Notes: generated by a model from the letters alone, not told the origin. A DNA stretch of 64,000 nt from Brachycybe producta (GCA_036925085.1 JAUPFP010000003.1:2595001-2659000), one strand, 5' to 3'; positions 31,664-44,372 are shown, numbered from the stretch's first letter. A program made the numbers and translations.

Positions 31664-34026
31664 TTATCTGTCTTCACCGTGATCTTGGTTCATCGAAGTA
31701 AAACACACGTCCAATAATTTCTCGCAGTAATCGAGTTCCTCCTAATGGAGAATGAAATTAGGAATTTTAAAAAAACAGTTTTTAAGGTAGGATTTCCTTC
31801 AGGCGCGACTACGACGACTGGCAACCGGATTTGTTTCAATAGTTCTTATATCTCAGCAGTTCCTTTCGACGCGAACGGCGACCAGCATCTCTACTTGTGC
31901 GACTGCGACGATACTGCTCAGCGAACAGTCTGGTCGCAGTCGTGGTTGTAGAAAGGTTCTTTGTGCCGAGTTTATTTAATTGATGAAAACACACTCGATC
32001 ATTAAAACAAATGAAAACAAAAAACAAACCTTGAATTCGTCTTTCCCCGTTACGAGTTCGATCCTCTGAGTAAGTGTCGCTCTCAAGTTGAGCTCGGGAC
32101 GACGGCACTCTTTGACGGCATCTTCGTTATCGCCGACCAACACTAGAAGCGCGTTAATTAAATGTTCGTGAGTGAGATCGTGTTCTCTTTGAATCAAACA
32201 GACCAACTGTTCGACAAATCCCATTTTAAAAAGCAAATCTATAAACCAAAATAGAACAAAAAATATATAATACTAGTAAATCCGTCGTGCAACTTGCTGT
32301 AATTGTTCCAGAAACGCGAAAAAAAAAACCCCCCGAATTCTTTTACATGTACCTTTTAGCGACGGTTGTTCGACACAAAGTGCCGAAAGTAGAAACGCCG
32401 CTTTCACTTTGAGTTTCTCGACTTCCGACTGCATCGATCTCAAAAGAACCGAGAATCCATCGCAATCGGAAAACTCCTTCTGAGCCGTCGCTTGTCCTCT
32501 TACGAGACCTTCGAAGAGAGAAACAAAAAAAAAACCTTATTAGATCTAGAATTATATACGAACATCGAGAGAAGTAAAACGTTTTGAGATCCGTTTTCTT
32601 ACTGGATAACGAATATAAAGCTTTGATTCGAACCGTTTCATTCTCGTCTTCGTCAAGTAACCGAATCAGATCTGCAATCAGATGCGATTCGATCGCTCCG
32701 CTTTGACATAAAGGATTGTTTTGAACCAATTCTGCTATAAGTTCGGCCGTTTTAGATCTTATCGAACTGTTTTCGTTCCTCAAACACGGTTTCAAAACGG
32801 TAAAACCACCGATTCGGTAGAAATCTACACAGAAAAAAATATATAAATGTATTTTGTTACAAATTTATTTAAAAAACTTAAGGTTTATTTTGAAGTGTAA
32901 ATTGCACCTCTCGAACTCTTGGTTATTCTAGTTTTCACTTGCAAAATCAAGAGAAACTGGAATGTGTTTTAGAAACTAGAACTTATCATTTTAAGCAGAT
33001 GATATTTTTTTTATATTTTTGTCTTTAAAACATTTATTTTGAAAGATATCAACATGAAAATACCCTTATAAGTTACACGAGTCACCATTCTACTTTCTAA
33101 AACACTTTCTAATTTCTCTTCATTTTGCTTTAGAAACTAGAAGGGTAGCTCAATCACTTAAGGGTGGCTTATTTTCATGTTGATATCTTTTAAAATAAAC
33201 TTTTTATATCAGTGTTGTCTATAAAAAGTTTATTTTGAAAGATAATCAATATGAAAATATCACTTTAAGTGATTGAGCTACCCTTCTAGTTTCGAAAACA
33301 CTATCTAGTTTCTCTCAGTGTTTTAATGGCATTTTACGTTTTAAAACCAGTTTAAGAAAGAAACTGAACGCGTTTTAGGAACTAGAAAGGTAGCATAATC
33401 ATTCAAGAGTATTTCAATGTTTGATATCTTTCAAAATAAGCTTTTTATGGCTGTTTGAAAGATATCAACATGAAAATACCTTTGTGGTTCCTTTACCCTT
33501 TAACCTTTACCCTTCTAGTTTCTAAAACACATTCATCAATCTCTTAATTTCGCTTTCTTCGTCTGAAAGACACAGAAATAATTATTCATGAAACATCTTA
33601 ATTAAAATTTTCATAACCATTAGCAAAATCCATGTCATCGACCCAATCTATCAGTACGTTCAAAGCATCGATCTTTTCGGACGAAATTTCGTCGTTTTCG
33701 TCCGTTTTCAACAACGTTTCGATCGATTTTCTCATTATCGATGCGACATTCACCGACATCGAGCTAAGAACTTCGTTAAACCATCGTCTTCTCTGCAATA
33801 AAAAACACAAATGAACGATGAAAAACCGTGTTTCAAATGAACAACACCAAAGTGAAAATCATAAAACATTATACGAGAGATACTTGACCTCATCGTCCAT
33901 AGGCTGCAATGAAGTTGACGTCGGAGCGGCTTCATTTTCGCGATTTTCCGTCTGTTGTATCGCAAATCTTAACAATCCTTGCATATTTCTCGGTTCTCTT
34001 GTTTCATTTTCGTTATTTTCGTCCAT
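31664..34026 (-). CDS. HSPBP1: HSP70-binding protein 1 (HSPBP1/Fes1) nucleotide exchange factor, 6 exons
   Basis: It is a cytosolic armadillo-repeat co-chaperone that releases ADP from HSP70. Exons in transcription order: 34026-33889, 33792-33618, 32824-32603, 32508-32353, 32238-32030, 31741-31664; 325 residues (human 359). The N-terminus PRNMQGLLRFAIQQ matches the Fes1-type PRNLQGLL motif. The armadillo part reads DFYRIGGFTVLKPCL, IRSKTAELIAELVQNNPLCQ, VRIKALYSLSSLVRG, FSVLLRSMQSEVEKLKVKAA, MGFVEQLVCLIQREH and ECRRPELNLR. The C-terminus EELDYCEKLLDVCFTS aligns with the human end EELEFCEKLLQTCFSS. All junctions are GT-AG and keep frame. It is convergent with glycogen synthase and divergent from DPH4. 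Intron 2 contains three hairpin-family B elements. The human protein's Gly/Ser-rich N-terminal extension is absent. Confidence 0.93.
32962..33535. repeat. Three tandem hairpin family B elements in intron 2 of HSPBP1
   Basis: Copies near 32962-33115, 33128-33306 and 33371-33533 each open with GTTTTAGAAACTAGAA (or a near variant) and close with TTCTAGTTTCTAAAACAC. Facing GATATCTTTCAAAATAA and TTTGAAAGATATCAA cores lie inside. Confidence 0.85.
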
Positions 34027-34879
34027 TTTTTACTTCTAACCCAAGAAAACGACAAAAAAACAACCTTTAAAACAAATTGTAACAAAACGTACGGATGCGT
34101 ATGCGTTAAACGAAACTCCACCCCATTAGCGACAGGATCCTTGCGGAGCTTGCGGATAACGATACAAACATAACCATGCCGCCGCATTCAACATTATAAA
34201 CTAGCCCAAATGACGTTAATTAAGATAGTTTAAAGAAAATAACAATTTTTTTATGGTGGCTATTGAAATAATTATAGAAAAACACCTGAAAAATAGTTAC
34301 AATTACCTAAAATTATCGAAAAAATCCACAAATTTCTGCAAAAAACATTGAAATTACGTCCAGAACATTGCAAAACTCGCTTGCGCCCTCTAGTGATCAC
34401 AAACGGAATCAACGACGACGCCGCCACAGCAGCGGCGGCGGCGCTATCGAACACTTAAGTGGCGGCTAAAAGCCATTTGTCATAAAAAATAATAAATTCA
34501 CAAAAGTTATTTTAAACGTTTTAAACAAAATTAATTTATAAATCAAAATTATATATTTGTTTAAATAACTTCACCCTTCTCTAATTTAAAAAAAAAACAA
34601 TTTTCATATAAAAACAGTAACGCAGCTGAGCAGCATAATTTACAAGCCGCTAGCTGTTCACTTAGCCGTGGCTCGGCCTTTTAACTAAAGACAGGAAAAT
34701 TCTCTACTGTGATTGGCTTATAACAAGTTATCAACTAATCATAACCGGTTACACACACCACTCATTAAACAATCATGAGACAGTTAGTCATCGGTTACTA
34801 AATTGCGATTAGAAAAAGAAGACATTTTTACGTAAAAATCTGCTCATTTTTCATTCATTTCAGGCAAATTCTTTTTAAA
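34027..34879. promoter_or_regulatory. Shared divergent promoter region, HSPBP1 and DPH4
   Basis: The start codons of the two genes are 853 bp apart and point away from each other. A CG-rich patch lies at 34380-34470 (GACGACGCCGCCACAGCAGC and GGCGGCGGCG) beside GCGCCCTCTAGTG. An inverted CCAAT box GATTGG is at 34711-34716. CATTTCAG just before the DPH4 ATG may be the acceptor of a 5' UTR intron. Confidence 0.6.
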
Positions 34880-36046
34880 ATGGAAGTGGATCATTATGAA
34901 ATCCTTGGCATTGATTGTACAGCGCCACCTGAAGTCATTAAAAAGGCTTTTAAAGATCTAGCATTGAAGGTAAACGCCCCATAATCCAAAAAAATAGTCT
35001 GAATTATTTCTGACTCACCCTGTATTTAGAAGAAAAAACCCACGTGGATTTTTGGCGGGGTTTTTTAATGACGTCATTCCCATTGATTTCAGTGTCATCC
35101 CGATAAGTGTGACGTCATCGAGTCAGAAAAGGCGACGAAAGAATTTAATAAAATAGTCAAAAGTTATGAAATATTAAGCAACGAAGAACAACGAGTTGAA
35201 TACGATGCAATACGGAAGGGTAATAACTAACAACGATATCAAAATGGCCAAAAAAAATGCATTAAAATCACTAAGAAAATCGCATTAAAATGGCAAAAAC
35301 GCATTAAATCACTTTAAAAATGCATTAAATTACTAAAAAAATCGCATTAAAATAACAAAAAAATGCATTAAATCACCAAAAAATCGCATTAACGCATTAA
35401 ATCACTTTAAAAATGCATTACATTACTAAAAAATCGCATTAAAATGGCAAGAAATGCATTAAATCACTAAAAAAATCGCATTTAAATGGCAAAAACGCAT
35501 TAAATCACTTTAAAAATGCATTAAATTACTAAAAAAAATCCCATTAAAATAGCAAAAAATGCATTAAATTACAAAAAATCGCATTAAAACAGCTAAAATT
35601 GTAATAAAACTAATGAACGTATAACTGAGCTTCATATTAGCACACATTAAAGAAATGCATTAAAGCAGTTAAAATACAACAAAGCACCTTGCACGTGCAT
35701 TAACTAAAGCATCGCTTAAGTTGAATTCTTTTGAACTGGACTTGCATTAATCCACTAAGAATGTGTCACCTTTTGATTTTTTCCAGAGAAACTTTTAACT
35801 TCGAAACATCTTGTAAACGCTGAAGTTTCATTAAGCGCAATGATATTTAACGAGCGTACGTTTTTTTTCTCTCTCCCGAAAATTGAAATATAGAATGACG
35901 AACACTTGTTTTCAGATTTGGACTCGTACTCACTCGGTTGTCGATGTGGAGGAGAATACGTCGTTGCGAAAAGTGACTTCGTCGAAGACGGTTCCATTGT
36001 CGAATGCGACACTTGTTCACTCTGTATTAAATTGAATCGAAATTAG
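34880..36046 (+). CDS. DNAJC24: Diphthamide biosynthesis protein 4 (DPH4/DNAJC24), J-domain plus CSL zinc finger
   Basis: Exons 34880-34969, 35093-35219, 35787-35855 and 35916-36046 encode 138 residues (human 149). Residues 1-70 are a J domain: DHYEILGIDCTAPPEVIKKAF, then the HPD tripeptide in CHPDKCD at the exon 1/2 junction, and SYEILSNEEQRVEYDAI. The C-terminal CSL zinc finger has GCRCGGEY and CDTCSLC, the two Cys pairs that bind metal. The family stimulates HSP70 and, through its CSL domain with bound iron or zinc, takes part in diphthamide synthesis on elongation factor 2. The linker VNAEVSLSAMIFNE is typical of the family. All introns are GT-AG. It is head-to-head with HSPBP1. Intron 2 is mostly a GCATTAAATCAC repeat. 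Confidence 0.93.
35225..35610. repeat. GCATTAAATCACTAAAAAA-type minisatellite, intron 2 of DPH4
   Basis: Units around AATGCATTAAATCACTAAAA and ATCGCATTAAAATGGCAAAA recur with 15-40-bp spacing about 20 times. This repeat is private to this intron. Confidence 0.85.
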
Positions 36047-36083
36047 TTATATTTAAAAAAAACCGTTCTGTATTCATTATGTA

Positions 36084-36089
36084 AATAAA
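36084..36089 (+). terminator. poly(A) signal of DPH4
   Basis: AATAAA 37 bases after the TAG stop. Confidence 0.6.
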
Positions 36090-36148
36090 TGTATTTTTTA
36101 TAATCACAAATTGTTGAAAGTTATTTTTTTTATATAATTATCAACTAA

Positions 36149-36456
36149 GTCTGCAAGACAACATTGTCTTCATTTCCTGTGTGCAATGCACGCCTCGAAC
36201 ATTAGGTTAATTCAGAGGGGGCGTGGTTGAGGTGTTTCTATAGATGCTCATGACATTACAACTTCTAAACTTGATTGCGCATGATCCGGAAGAGCGGGAA
36301 TGAAAATGTCGGGTGCAATAAATTCCCAGTGAAGTCTGCAAGACAACATTGTCTTCGTTTCCTGTGTGCAATGCGCGCCTCTCAAAAGATAGGCCGATTC
36401 ACAGGTGGTGGGCGTGGTTGAGTTGATTCTATAGGTGCTTAATGACAAAGCAGCTT
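36149..36456. repeat. Direct repeat of a ~115-bp segment
   Basis: GTCTGCAAGACAACATTGTC, TTTCCTGTGTGCAATGC and GGGCGTGGTTGAG occur in order at 36149-36262 and again at 36334-36456. Confidence 0.8.
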
Positions 36457-36759
36457 CGAAAACATCCATTTCAGAAGAAAAATAAACAATCTGAAGGCCT
36501 TTGTTTCCATTGGGATGAAAAATTTGAACGTTTTGCAGATTTCAACTATAGTGAAAAATAGAAGACACATGACCCCCGCCTATTCACTATCATAGATCAA
36601 AGGACCACGTTTGTTCAATTTTTCACCAGTTGAAATTTTCAAAAATTTTCACTCCAATGGAAACAAGGCCTAATTATTAATAAATTAATAATGATTGATT
36701 CTGAAAAATCTTTTGATATTTTTAATCTTTTTGTCAAAAGCCAAAAAAAATAAGTTCTA

Positions 36760-36760
<1 letters not shown>

Positions 36761-36795
<35 letters not shown>
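36761..36795. repeat. (AAT)n microsatellite
   Basis: Uninterrupted AAT triplets, about 12 copies. Confidence 0.9.
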
Positions 36796-37489
36796 AAGAA
36801 ACAAAAACTAAAAGCACAATTCTCATCATCAGCATTCATCAATTATTATCATCATCAAAACCCTAAATAATTTCTATGAAAAGCACAAAAAAATTAAATC
36901 ACAGAAATTATAAAATAACCTCACATTATTAATTTTAAAACACACAATAAAAATACAAGTGACACACAAAAAAGAAGAGTAAAATATGGTCAAGAGAGAA
37001 AAAATACATTTGAAATCATTTTTTTTTTGCATATTACAATCACAATATACAGAGAGAATAGAATTTAAGCAAAAAAAAAAGATGGAGGTGGGAGAGGGGG
37101 GGAGAGAAATACAAGGAGCAATTAGTTTAAAACACAATTAAGATTTTTATTTTACAAAAGAACTTTTTTATTAATCGATTAATTCGATTAAAATTGTAGT
37201 TAACATCTATTAGTTAATTAATATCTTCTCCCTCTCTCTCTATTCACTTTTTTTAAAATCTAAAATGATTATAATTACACACCTAATTAAGATCAAAAAA
37301 GTAGTTAAGTGTATTTTTTTTTTACAGAAAAACAACTTTGTTAAAAGAAAAAAAAGTTCAAACAAAATTAATTAATTTTGAAAAACTCAAATTAAAATAT
37401 AAAAACTTTCCCCCACAAATTTTCAATTTTTTTTAAACAAAATTCAATTAACATAAAGAAATTATATAAAGTTTGGAATCGAAGGTTCG

Positions 37490-37890
37490 GGAACTTGTTG
37501 AATGTCTTTTCCAAGGGACAAAAAAAGCTCAGAACTAGTTAAGGGCTTTTTCCAAGGAACCATAGTTCAGAACTAGATGAGGGTCTTTTCAGGGCCCCAA
37601 AAAGCTCAGAACTAGTTTGGTGCCTTTATAAGGAACCAGGGCTCAGAAATAGTTCAGGTTCTTTCCAGAACACCAGAGAGCTTGGAACTAGTTCATGATA
37701 TTTTTAGGGTCCCAGAGCTGAGAGCTAATTGAGGTTCTTTCTAGGGTCCCAGGGCTCATAACTAATTGAGGCTCTTTCCAAGAGACCACAGCTTAGAACT
37801 AGTTGAGGGTCTTTTCAAAGGACCCGAGAGTTCACAACAAGTTAAAGTGTCCTTCCGGTTGCCCAGGACTCAGAACTAGTTGAGGGTTTT
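37490..37890. repeat. ~40-bp degenerate tandem repeat, CTCAGAACTAGTTGAGGGTC type
   Basis: About nine units contain CTCAGAACTAGTTGAGG, TCTTTCCAAGG and ACCAGAG with point changes. Confidence 0.8.
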
Positions 37891-38341
37891 TATCTTTATA
37901 TGCCCATGGCCCACATGTCCCAGTTTCACTCCAATATCCTCCAAACCTTTATAATGAATGTTCTTCTAGAAACCAAGTTCCCAATGTTTAAAAAAATTGT
38001 CAAAATACCATTTTCCATACATTTATATTTTTGTTAAAAGTTTTTTCATGAAATATGGTGAACACTGTTTAAACACAAAAAATCGGATAACTCGAAATAT
38101 TTTTGGTCTTGTCCAGTTGAATAACATAAAAAAATCTTTTCTAACACGAAAAATATTCCAGTCTTTTACATTTTGTGTTAAACGGTTTCCATTATGTTTA
38201 AATATCTTTCTTATGTGGGGAAAAAAATTGCCAACTCGTTAAGCCAAAATCTTAAGGTGGTTTCAGAAGTAAATTTGCAAAATGCACAATAAACTTATTT
38301 TTCCAACCAATTAAAGATTAACAAGAAAAAAAAAAACTAAA

Positions 38342-38574
38342 GTCTGTTAGAAACTAGAATAGTAAATGTGATCTCAAAAGTATTTTCTTGGTGATATTTT
38401 TTCAAAATAAAATCGTGAAACTTTTTAAAATTATTTTCACTTAAAACATGATTTTAATCTTTGAACTCTTTGATTTATTTCTTGTCTTTCGAGACCAAAA
38501 TCAATAGAAACTAGAAGGGTAGCCTCAATTATTTGAGCCCAACCCCTTTCTAGTTTCTATAACATTTTCAATGT
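38342..38574. repeat. Hairpin family B, diverged copy
   Basis: The left end GTCTGTTAGAAACTAGAATAG and right end CCTTTCTAGTTTCTATAACA are inverted; the inner core TTTCAAAATAAAA is kept only on the left. Confidence 0.6.
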
Positions 38575-38921
38575 TTTCTCTTCATTTTATAAAAGTCAAA
38601 ATCAAAAATTTTAATTATTCAAAATACTTTAAAAACACAGATTTGTCCATTTTATGTATTATTTATTCTAGTTTCTAAAACTTTTAATTTTTCTTCCTCT
38701 TAATGTTCTTTCTTTCTATGAACAAAAATTTATTCATTTTTCAATTACGTTTTGAAACCACCTTTTTTTCAGAAACAGATTTTTTGTTCATAATTTAGCT
38801 CCAATATCAATGTTAAATATAGCCTGAAAAAAAATGAGCAAAAATCTTCTTTTGTCTCTTAAACCACCCCCTCTACACACATCAGATTGAATGTAAATTT
38901 GTCCTCAACCATAATACGAAA

Positions 38922-39248
38922 GGTTCGGATTTTTATGCAATATCAATCAAATTGTTTCATCTTAAGTTGTGACCCAAGTTGCCAATTATGAATTAATCAT
39001 CATTAATTAGAGCAACTGCAATTATGCTTTTTCTAATAAAAAAAATGCTAGTTAGAGGCTAGATGTCTGGTTGCTATGAATAGTCAGCTTGACTTCTAGC
39101 CTCTAACCATTGTTTTTGATCGAAAAAAACAAAACAATTGTTGGTTGATTTAAAAGCGCGGAGATTGTTACTTCAACTATTGGCACTTGAGAGCCACAGA
39201 TTGAGAAACATTTGTTTTGATATTGCATAAAAATCCGAGCCCTAATAA
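38922..39248. mobile_element. Palindromic MITE, family C
   Basis: The ends are GGTTCGGATTTTTATGCAAT and its complement ATTGCATAAAAATCCGAGCC. The inner hairpin is GTTAGAGGCTAGATG..ACTTCTAGCCTCTAAC. It shares GAGCAACTGCAATTATGCTT (variant) with the copy at 12045-12330. Confidence 0.8.
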
Positions 39249-39999
39249 TAAGAAAGGCTGGTTATTGTTTAGAATGTATACAAAGGGAGTGGGTCTTGTG
39301 TGGCCCCCTCTCATTATGACAGAGACCCCTAGTGTATACAAAACAAACTAAAGGCACTGTTATTAAAATATCTGTGTGATAATTTTCATTTTTATTAATT
39401 AATTAATTGTATCAATTCATTTAATTAGGTGGAGAAAAACATCTTCATGTATGTTACAGCATATTAAAGTAGAAAAGACAAGCCATTCTACAAATTCACT
39501 AGTCAATTTCCAAACCCCCCTCACCAATTTGGTTAATAAATTTCTGAGATTTTTAGAAATTATGCAAATTGTCTAAAATTCTCAGATAATGTGCATATTT
39601 AAATAACATAGTTGTTGATTTTGCAAAGTTACTAGTAAATCTGCAGAATGACTAACAAGTCAACTTCAACAGTAACTTTATATTTGGAATGCAAGGAAAC
39701 AAAAAGTTCCTTTTGTTTTCTGTTAAATTTTAAAGTTGAAAATGTAATTTATGTCAAATTCCACTAATCTCTTGTTAAAAATTAGTTAATTCTTGTAAAT
39801 CCACTGCAACTAACTAACAAATTAGTTAGTAATATAAAGACTCATTATGTCTCCAATGAGTTGGAGTAACCATAATTACACTGTTTCCAACCAAAAAAAA
39901 AAGGGCTTCTAGTCATTAATAAAGACCTACATAAAGTCCATGGGCCATTGGGCCCACCCTATTGGCTGAGCCTGGTTTGTAATTTTATGAAGAAAAAGC

Positions 40000-40500
40000 C
40001 TATGTGCACTGTGAGCTTCATAAGTCTGGTGGGCTTTGTGGGTCTTATGGTCGTGGTGGGTCTTCATGGTATCATGGTATATGTATGCTTTGTGGTTCTC
40101 ATTGCAGTGGTAGGTCTGGAAGGATTTGCTGGCCGCATGTAAGTGGTGGGCTTTGAGGGCTCATTGTTCTTGTGGGTGTTTGTAGCCCTCACGGGCTTGG
40201 TGTCCCTTATGAATTTCATTTTAGTTGGAAGCATTAAGGGCCTCAAAGGCTTTGTGGCCCTTATGGGCATCACATACTTTGGGTCCTAAAGGTTTGTTGA
40301 CTGAGCCACAGGGGATGGCACACAGGGATGGCAATTGGAAAATAAATTCCGATTCCAATACAATAAATTGAATATTTTCAATTTCGATTCCAATATTTTC
40401 CAAAATATTTTCGATTTCGATTCCAATATTTTCCAAAACATTTTAGATACCAATTCCGATCGATTAAGATCCGATTCCAATTCTAATACCCATCCCTGCT
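40000..40500. repeat. Low-complexity G/T-rich then ATTTTCGATTCCAAT repeats
   Basis: From about 40000 to 40290 GGGCTTTGTGGGTCTTATGG-like units recur. From 40320 to 40500 TTTCGATTCCAATATTTTCC recurs. Open frames through this region are repeat artefacts. Confidence 0.6.
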
Positions 40501-40507
40501 AACACCT

Positions 40508-40770
40508 GTAGAGGTGGCAACGAGTAGAAACCGAACCGTTTCTACTTGGTTCAGAACCGGTTTAATCAGTTCGCGATTTTTTTGAAAACCGGTTCTGATC
40601 AGTTCTTCGATCTTGACAAACCAGTTCCCAATATGTATTAGCAGATTTGCACAGCACCATTAGTTAGAGGTGGCAAAGGGTAGAACCGAATTTACTCAGT
40701 TCGGCACCAGTTCTTATCAGTTCGACCTATACTGGCGAACCGGTTCTACCGTTTCCGAACCGTTGACATC
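40508..40770. repeat. Degenerate repeat with GGTTC/GAACC motifs, two copies
   Basis: GAGGTGGCAA followed by GTAGAA.CCGAA and GAACCGGTT occurs at 40508-40640 and again at 40674-40770. Confidence 0.5.
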
Positions 40771-40777
40771 TCTAAAC

Positions 40778-40973
40778 ACAGGCATGTAAAGACAGGGAGA
40801 TACAGTCGTTTGTTCAGCCCTTTTATGAGCGTCAGACCAAATATCAACCAATTGGAAATTGAAAAGGGCGGCGCATGTGACATCAGACCACCATAACAAA
40901 CCAATTAGAAGTTGCCGGTCTTCATAAAAGGGGCGGAGCAAACTACTGTATCTTACTGTCTTTACTTGTCTGT
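40778..40973. mobile_element. MITE family A, copy with intact 9-bp target duplication
   Basis: The ends are ACAGGCATGTAAAGACAG and CTGTCTTTACTTGTCTGT. The flanking direct repeat is TCTCTAAAC at 40769-40777 and 40974-40982. The inner GAAAAGGGCGG and GGGGCGGAGC arms are present. Confidence 0.85.
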
Positions 40974-41086
40974 TCTCTAAACACCTACCAATTTGGTGAC
41001 TCTAGCCTCTAACCAAAAAAAAATTATAAATAGAAAAAAGCATAACTATGGTTGATGAACTAATGAGTCTTTAGTGAACCCTAATG

Positions 41087-41382
41087 CCTTGTACACAGCT
41101 ATGAGTTAAATGAATTCAAATTAAATGTGTTTAGGTGAATTATACGGAATCCAGTTAAGGACATGAACCCAAATAAAAATTGACTTTATTATTAATATTT
41201 TAAATTGAAATACTAAATCAATATTTTGTCAATAGTTTATATATTTAAGTATTAACTCAATATTTTCAGATAATTAATTGAATAAATTGAGAATTCAACA
41301 TATTGTTTTTTTGTCCTTCACATGGCTCTGTAGAACACGTTTATTATTTAAATGCATTTAAATTATCAGGTGTGTACTAGGT
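41087..41382. mobile_element. MITE family D, single complete unit
   Basis: Begins CCTTGTACACAGCTATGAG, ends ATCAGGTGTGTACTAGG; the ends are imperfect inverted repeats. This copy defines the unit found doubled in the palindrome at 2099-2800. Confidence 0.8.
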
Positions 41383-41744
41383 ATAAGACAATTAATAATT
41401 AACAAAATAATTATTTGAACTAGACATAAATAATTAACACAAGTTTAAGAACTACCTTTTTTTTAATAAAGTAATTAATTATTAATTATTCTGTTTGGAG
41501 ATTCAATTTTTTTAAATTGTGTATTTTTAAGCGTTTACAAGTACAAAATGCAATATTTTTTTGTTGTAACCATCACAATGATACACAAACAACACACAAA
41601 CTAAAAATAAAAATGTTAGAATATTTAAAATTCTACAATTTCCCAAATCCTAACATAAACACACACACATACAAACAAATTCCAAGCACATCACCAACAC
41701 ACAGTGAGGCAATTTTCCCTGAAAAAGTGACGAATAATAAATTT

Positions 41745-41747
41745 TAC

Positions 41748-41780
<33 letters not shown>
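41745..41780. repeat. (AAT)n microsatellite
   Basis: About 12 AAT triplets; an open frame ending in poly-Asn is its by-product. Confidence 0.9.
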
Positions 41781-41937
41781 TAATAATCAAAAATGCTACC
41801 AATTATTCTGAAAAAAAAAGCAAACGAAAAAAAAAAAAAAAATGATACAAGTTCCACCAATCGATCTCTAAATCGATTCTAAATTTGACAAAATTAATGG
41901 TAAAACTTCTTTTTTTAAAACCATTTTAATTTTCTTT

Positions 41938-42160
41938 ATTAGAAACTAGAAAAATACAAGAACTTCATATTTGTATTTTTTTCACAAAAATATCTTTCAA
42001 ATTAAACTTTTTATGACATTTTAAACGATTTTAACCAAATTTCGTACCATTGAGAAAACAAAACAAAACTGATTTGTCAAAATTGACAATAAAAAGTTAA
42101 TTTTGAAAGATATCGTCATGAAAATACCTCTCGAACATTCTAGTTTTTAACAAACTTCAC
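41938..42160. repeat. Hairpin family B copy
   Basis: ATTAGAAACTAGAAAAATAC at the left, TATCTTTCAAATTAAACTTT and TAATTTTGAAAGATATCGTC facing each other, ACATTCTAGTTTTTAACAAA at the right. Confidence 0.65.
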
Positions 42161-42579
42161 ATTTTTTTCACAATTTTTATGACAATATTTAAATTGGCAG
42201 TTTGAAAATATAATTTTGTTTTTTCATGAATTTTTATTCTAATATAATTTTTATCATTTTCAAATTGAGCCAAAAAGTTTATTTTAAAAGATATCGCCAT
42301 TATTAAAAAAACTTACTATTTCTAGTTTCTAGCAAAGTTCTGATTTTTTTCTCTCTTAATATTTTTAAAAGTTGTTTTTTTTTTTAAAAAAAAACATTTA
42401 CATTAATTTTCTTGACATCTTTATGGAAAATTAATTAAAAGACTAATTAGTGGAACCAGACCAAAAAAAAAACACAATAAAATGACTTTTATATGAAACT
42501 TATTTAAGAAGGAGCGCGATTGTCAAAATACCTAAAGAATAAGGCATAAATAATTCTTACTTTTGTATCAAAGATACTT

Positions 42580-44010
42580 GGTTAGAGGCTAGAATTTTGT
42601 TAGATCTTAACTTTTAATCAATACATAGAAGTAGCTCAACTAAAAACCTATGGACCATTTCGTGCCATAATTGAGTGTAGGCAATAGATTGGGGGCGGGG
42701 CACCTACACTTAAAAGAGCTCAAAAATCTTTCTTAGTTTTATAATTTCAGAAAATAAAACTGGCGCCTTCTAGTATTATCATTGTAGTTACTTTGCGCCC
42801 AATTTCTACGCCTCTAAACTTTGCGCCCAAGCTTGCGCCTCACACACCTCGCACTCATTACGATTCTGTACAACTCAACATGTTTTTTCAACGTGTTCTA
42901 TCAATGAGAATGTTTAGAGGCTAGATTGTACGGTGGAGCACTTTCTCTCCTTGGATTTTTGTAACAATTATAGCCTCTAACAGTCTCATTGAATAAAAAC
43001 GCCTAATTTCTTAATGAAAAATTCTCTTAAAAGCTCAACTCACAATATTTGTAATGTAAAATCGGAGTTGAGCTACCTCTATATATCTTTTTACAACTTA
43101 ATGCTTGACTTTAGCCTCTAACAAGCCTCTGTGATTGAAAAAAAAAGCAAAAAAACCCCTAATTCTTCTTTGCAATTACTAAAGAATATCGAAGGAAACT
43201 GTCTTTAAACATTTGGTTAAAAACTTCACTAATTAATATTTTAAATATTGAATTATAAACACGGAAGAGAGAACCACATTAGAACAATATTTATATATTT
43301 TCTTATAATATATTTTTATAAGATTTTTTTTAATTTCTCTCTCTTTCTATCCATCTAATTATAATTATTATAAAGTAAATCTAAAAAGTTTTGAAAAAAA
43401 CTTTTGAGTTTGGAACTTTTTTTTTTGTTGAAAAGGGACAAAAAACACACACAGAAAAAAAAGAACTAATTTTTTTTTACTGAAACTATCACAATATTTT
43501 TTGTTGGTTTTTGTAAAATGGCCGCCATCATTATATGTATACAAGATGGCGCTCAAAACAGTTAATTTTATACCACATATATATATAATATTTATCTAAA
43601 CTGAAACCCACACTGAAAAAAAAAAATTTGTATTTCACACCTACTTAATGCTTAATTAATTAAGACAAAAAAAAACAATTATGTAATTGTACAATCAAAG
43701 AGACTGTTTAGAGGCTAACATTCTGTTAATGTTAACCTAAAAACTAATCTATAAGTTCATAAGGCCTCATTCACACCATAAAGTAATGCAACACCAATTC
43801 AATTGCCATTCTTCTATTGCGCATGTATTCAAATGAACCAATCATAAGTAGATTTTTCATCATTCTGCACATGCGCAGTAGAAATGCGATCATGCAATCT
43901 TGCTACTGCAATCCTTCATGGTGTGAACCAAACCTTAAGGGTCGGTTTTCTTAACACAGGAAACACTTCCTATAAAATATATACGACCCTCTCTAGCCTC
44001 TAACCAATCA
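42580..44010. repeat. Cluster of TTAGAGGCTA/TAGCCTCTAA hairpins (family C core)
   Basis: GGTTAGAGGCTAGA near 42582, GTTTAGAGGCTAGATTG near 42910 with TATAGCCTCTAACAGTC, TTTAGCCTCTAACAAGCCTC near 43111, GTTTAGAGGCTAAC near 43708 and CTAGCCTCTAACCAATC near 43994. Several pairs face each other at 60-300 bp. Confidence 0.65.
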
Positions 44011-44372
44011 CTTTGATTGCAAAAAGAACTTAATTATTTTTGCCTTAAATATTATTACAAAGGCTAAAAATTTGTTTTTATCATAAACACAGCCAAATAC
44101 AAACATCACATTTACATATTGTTTTATAGTTGATATGCCTGTCATTTAGTAACAGGGGGACAAGAAAATTTAAATATAGTACAGAGTGTCTCAAAAAATT
44201 GAAGCACCTTTGCGTTTTTCTACGACACCAAAATGACCAAAAAAAAAACATCGAGAAAAGTTTTAGAAGTGCGCATTCGAGACTAAAAATGGCGAAAATT
44301 ACAGATAATTATAAGTTAGAGATCCAAAACTTTTAAATCGTCCTCGACCTTTTTTTCCTCTGAAATTTAATA

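Noticed and set aside
31800..31960. Coding-looking, G+C-richer stretch in the last HSPBP1 intron
   Set aside because: Joining exon 5 directly to the exon at 31741 reproduces the family's C-terminus; the stretch contains a CGACTGCGAC/GTCGCAGTCG hairpin and is taken as intron.
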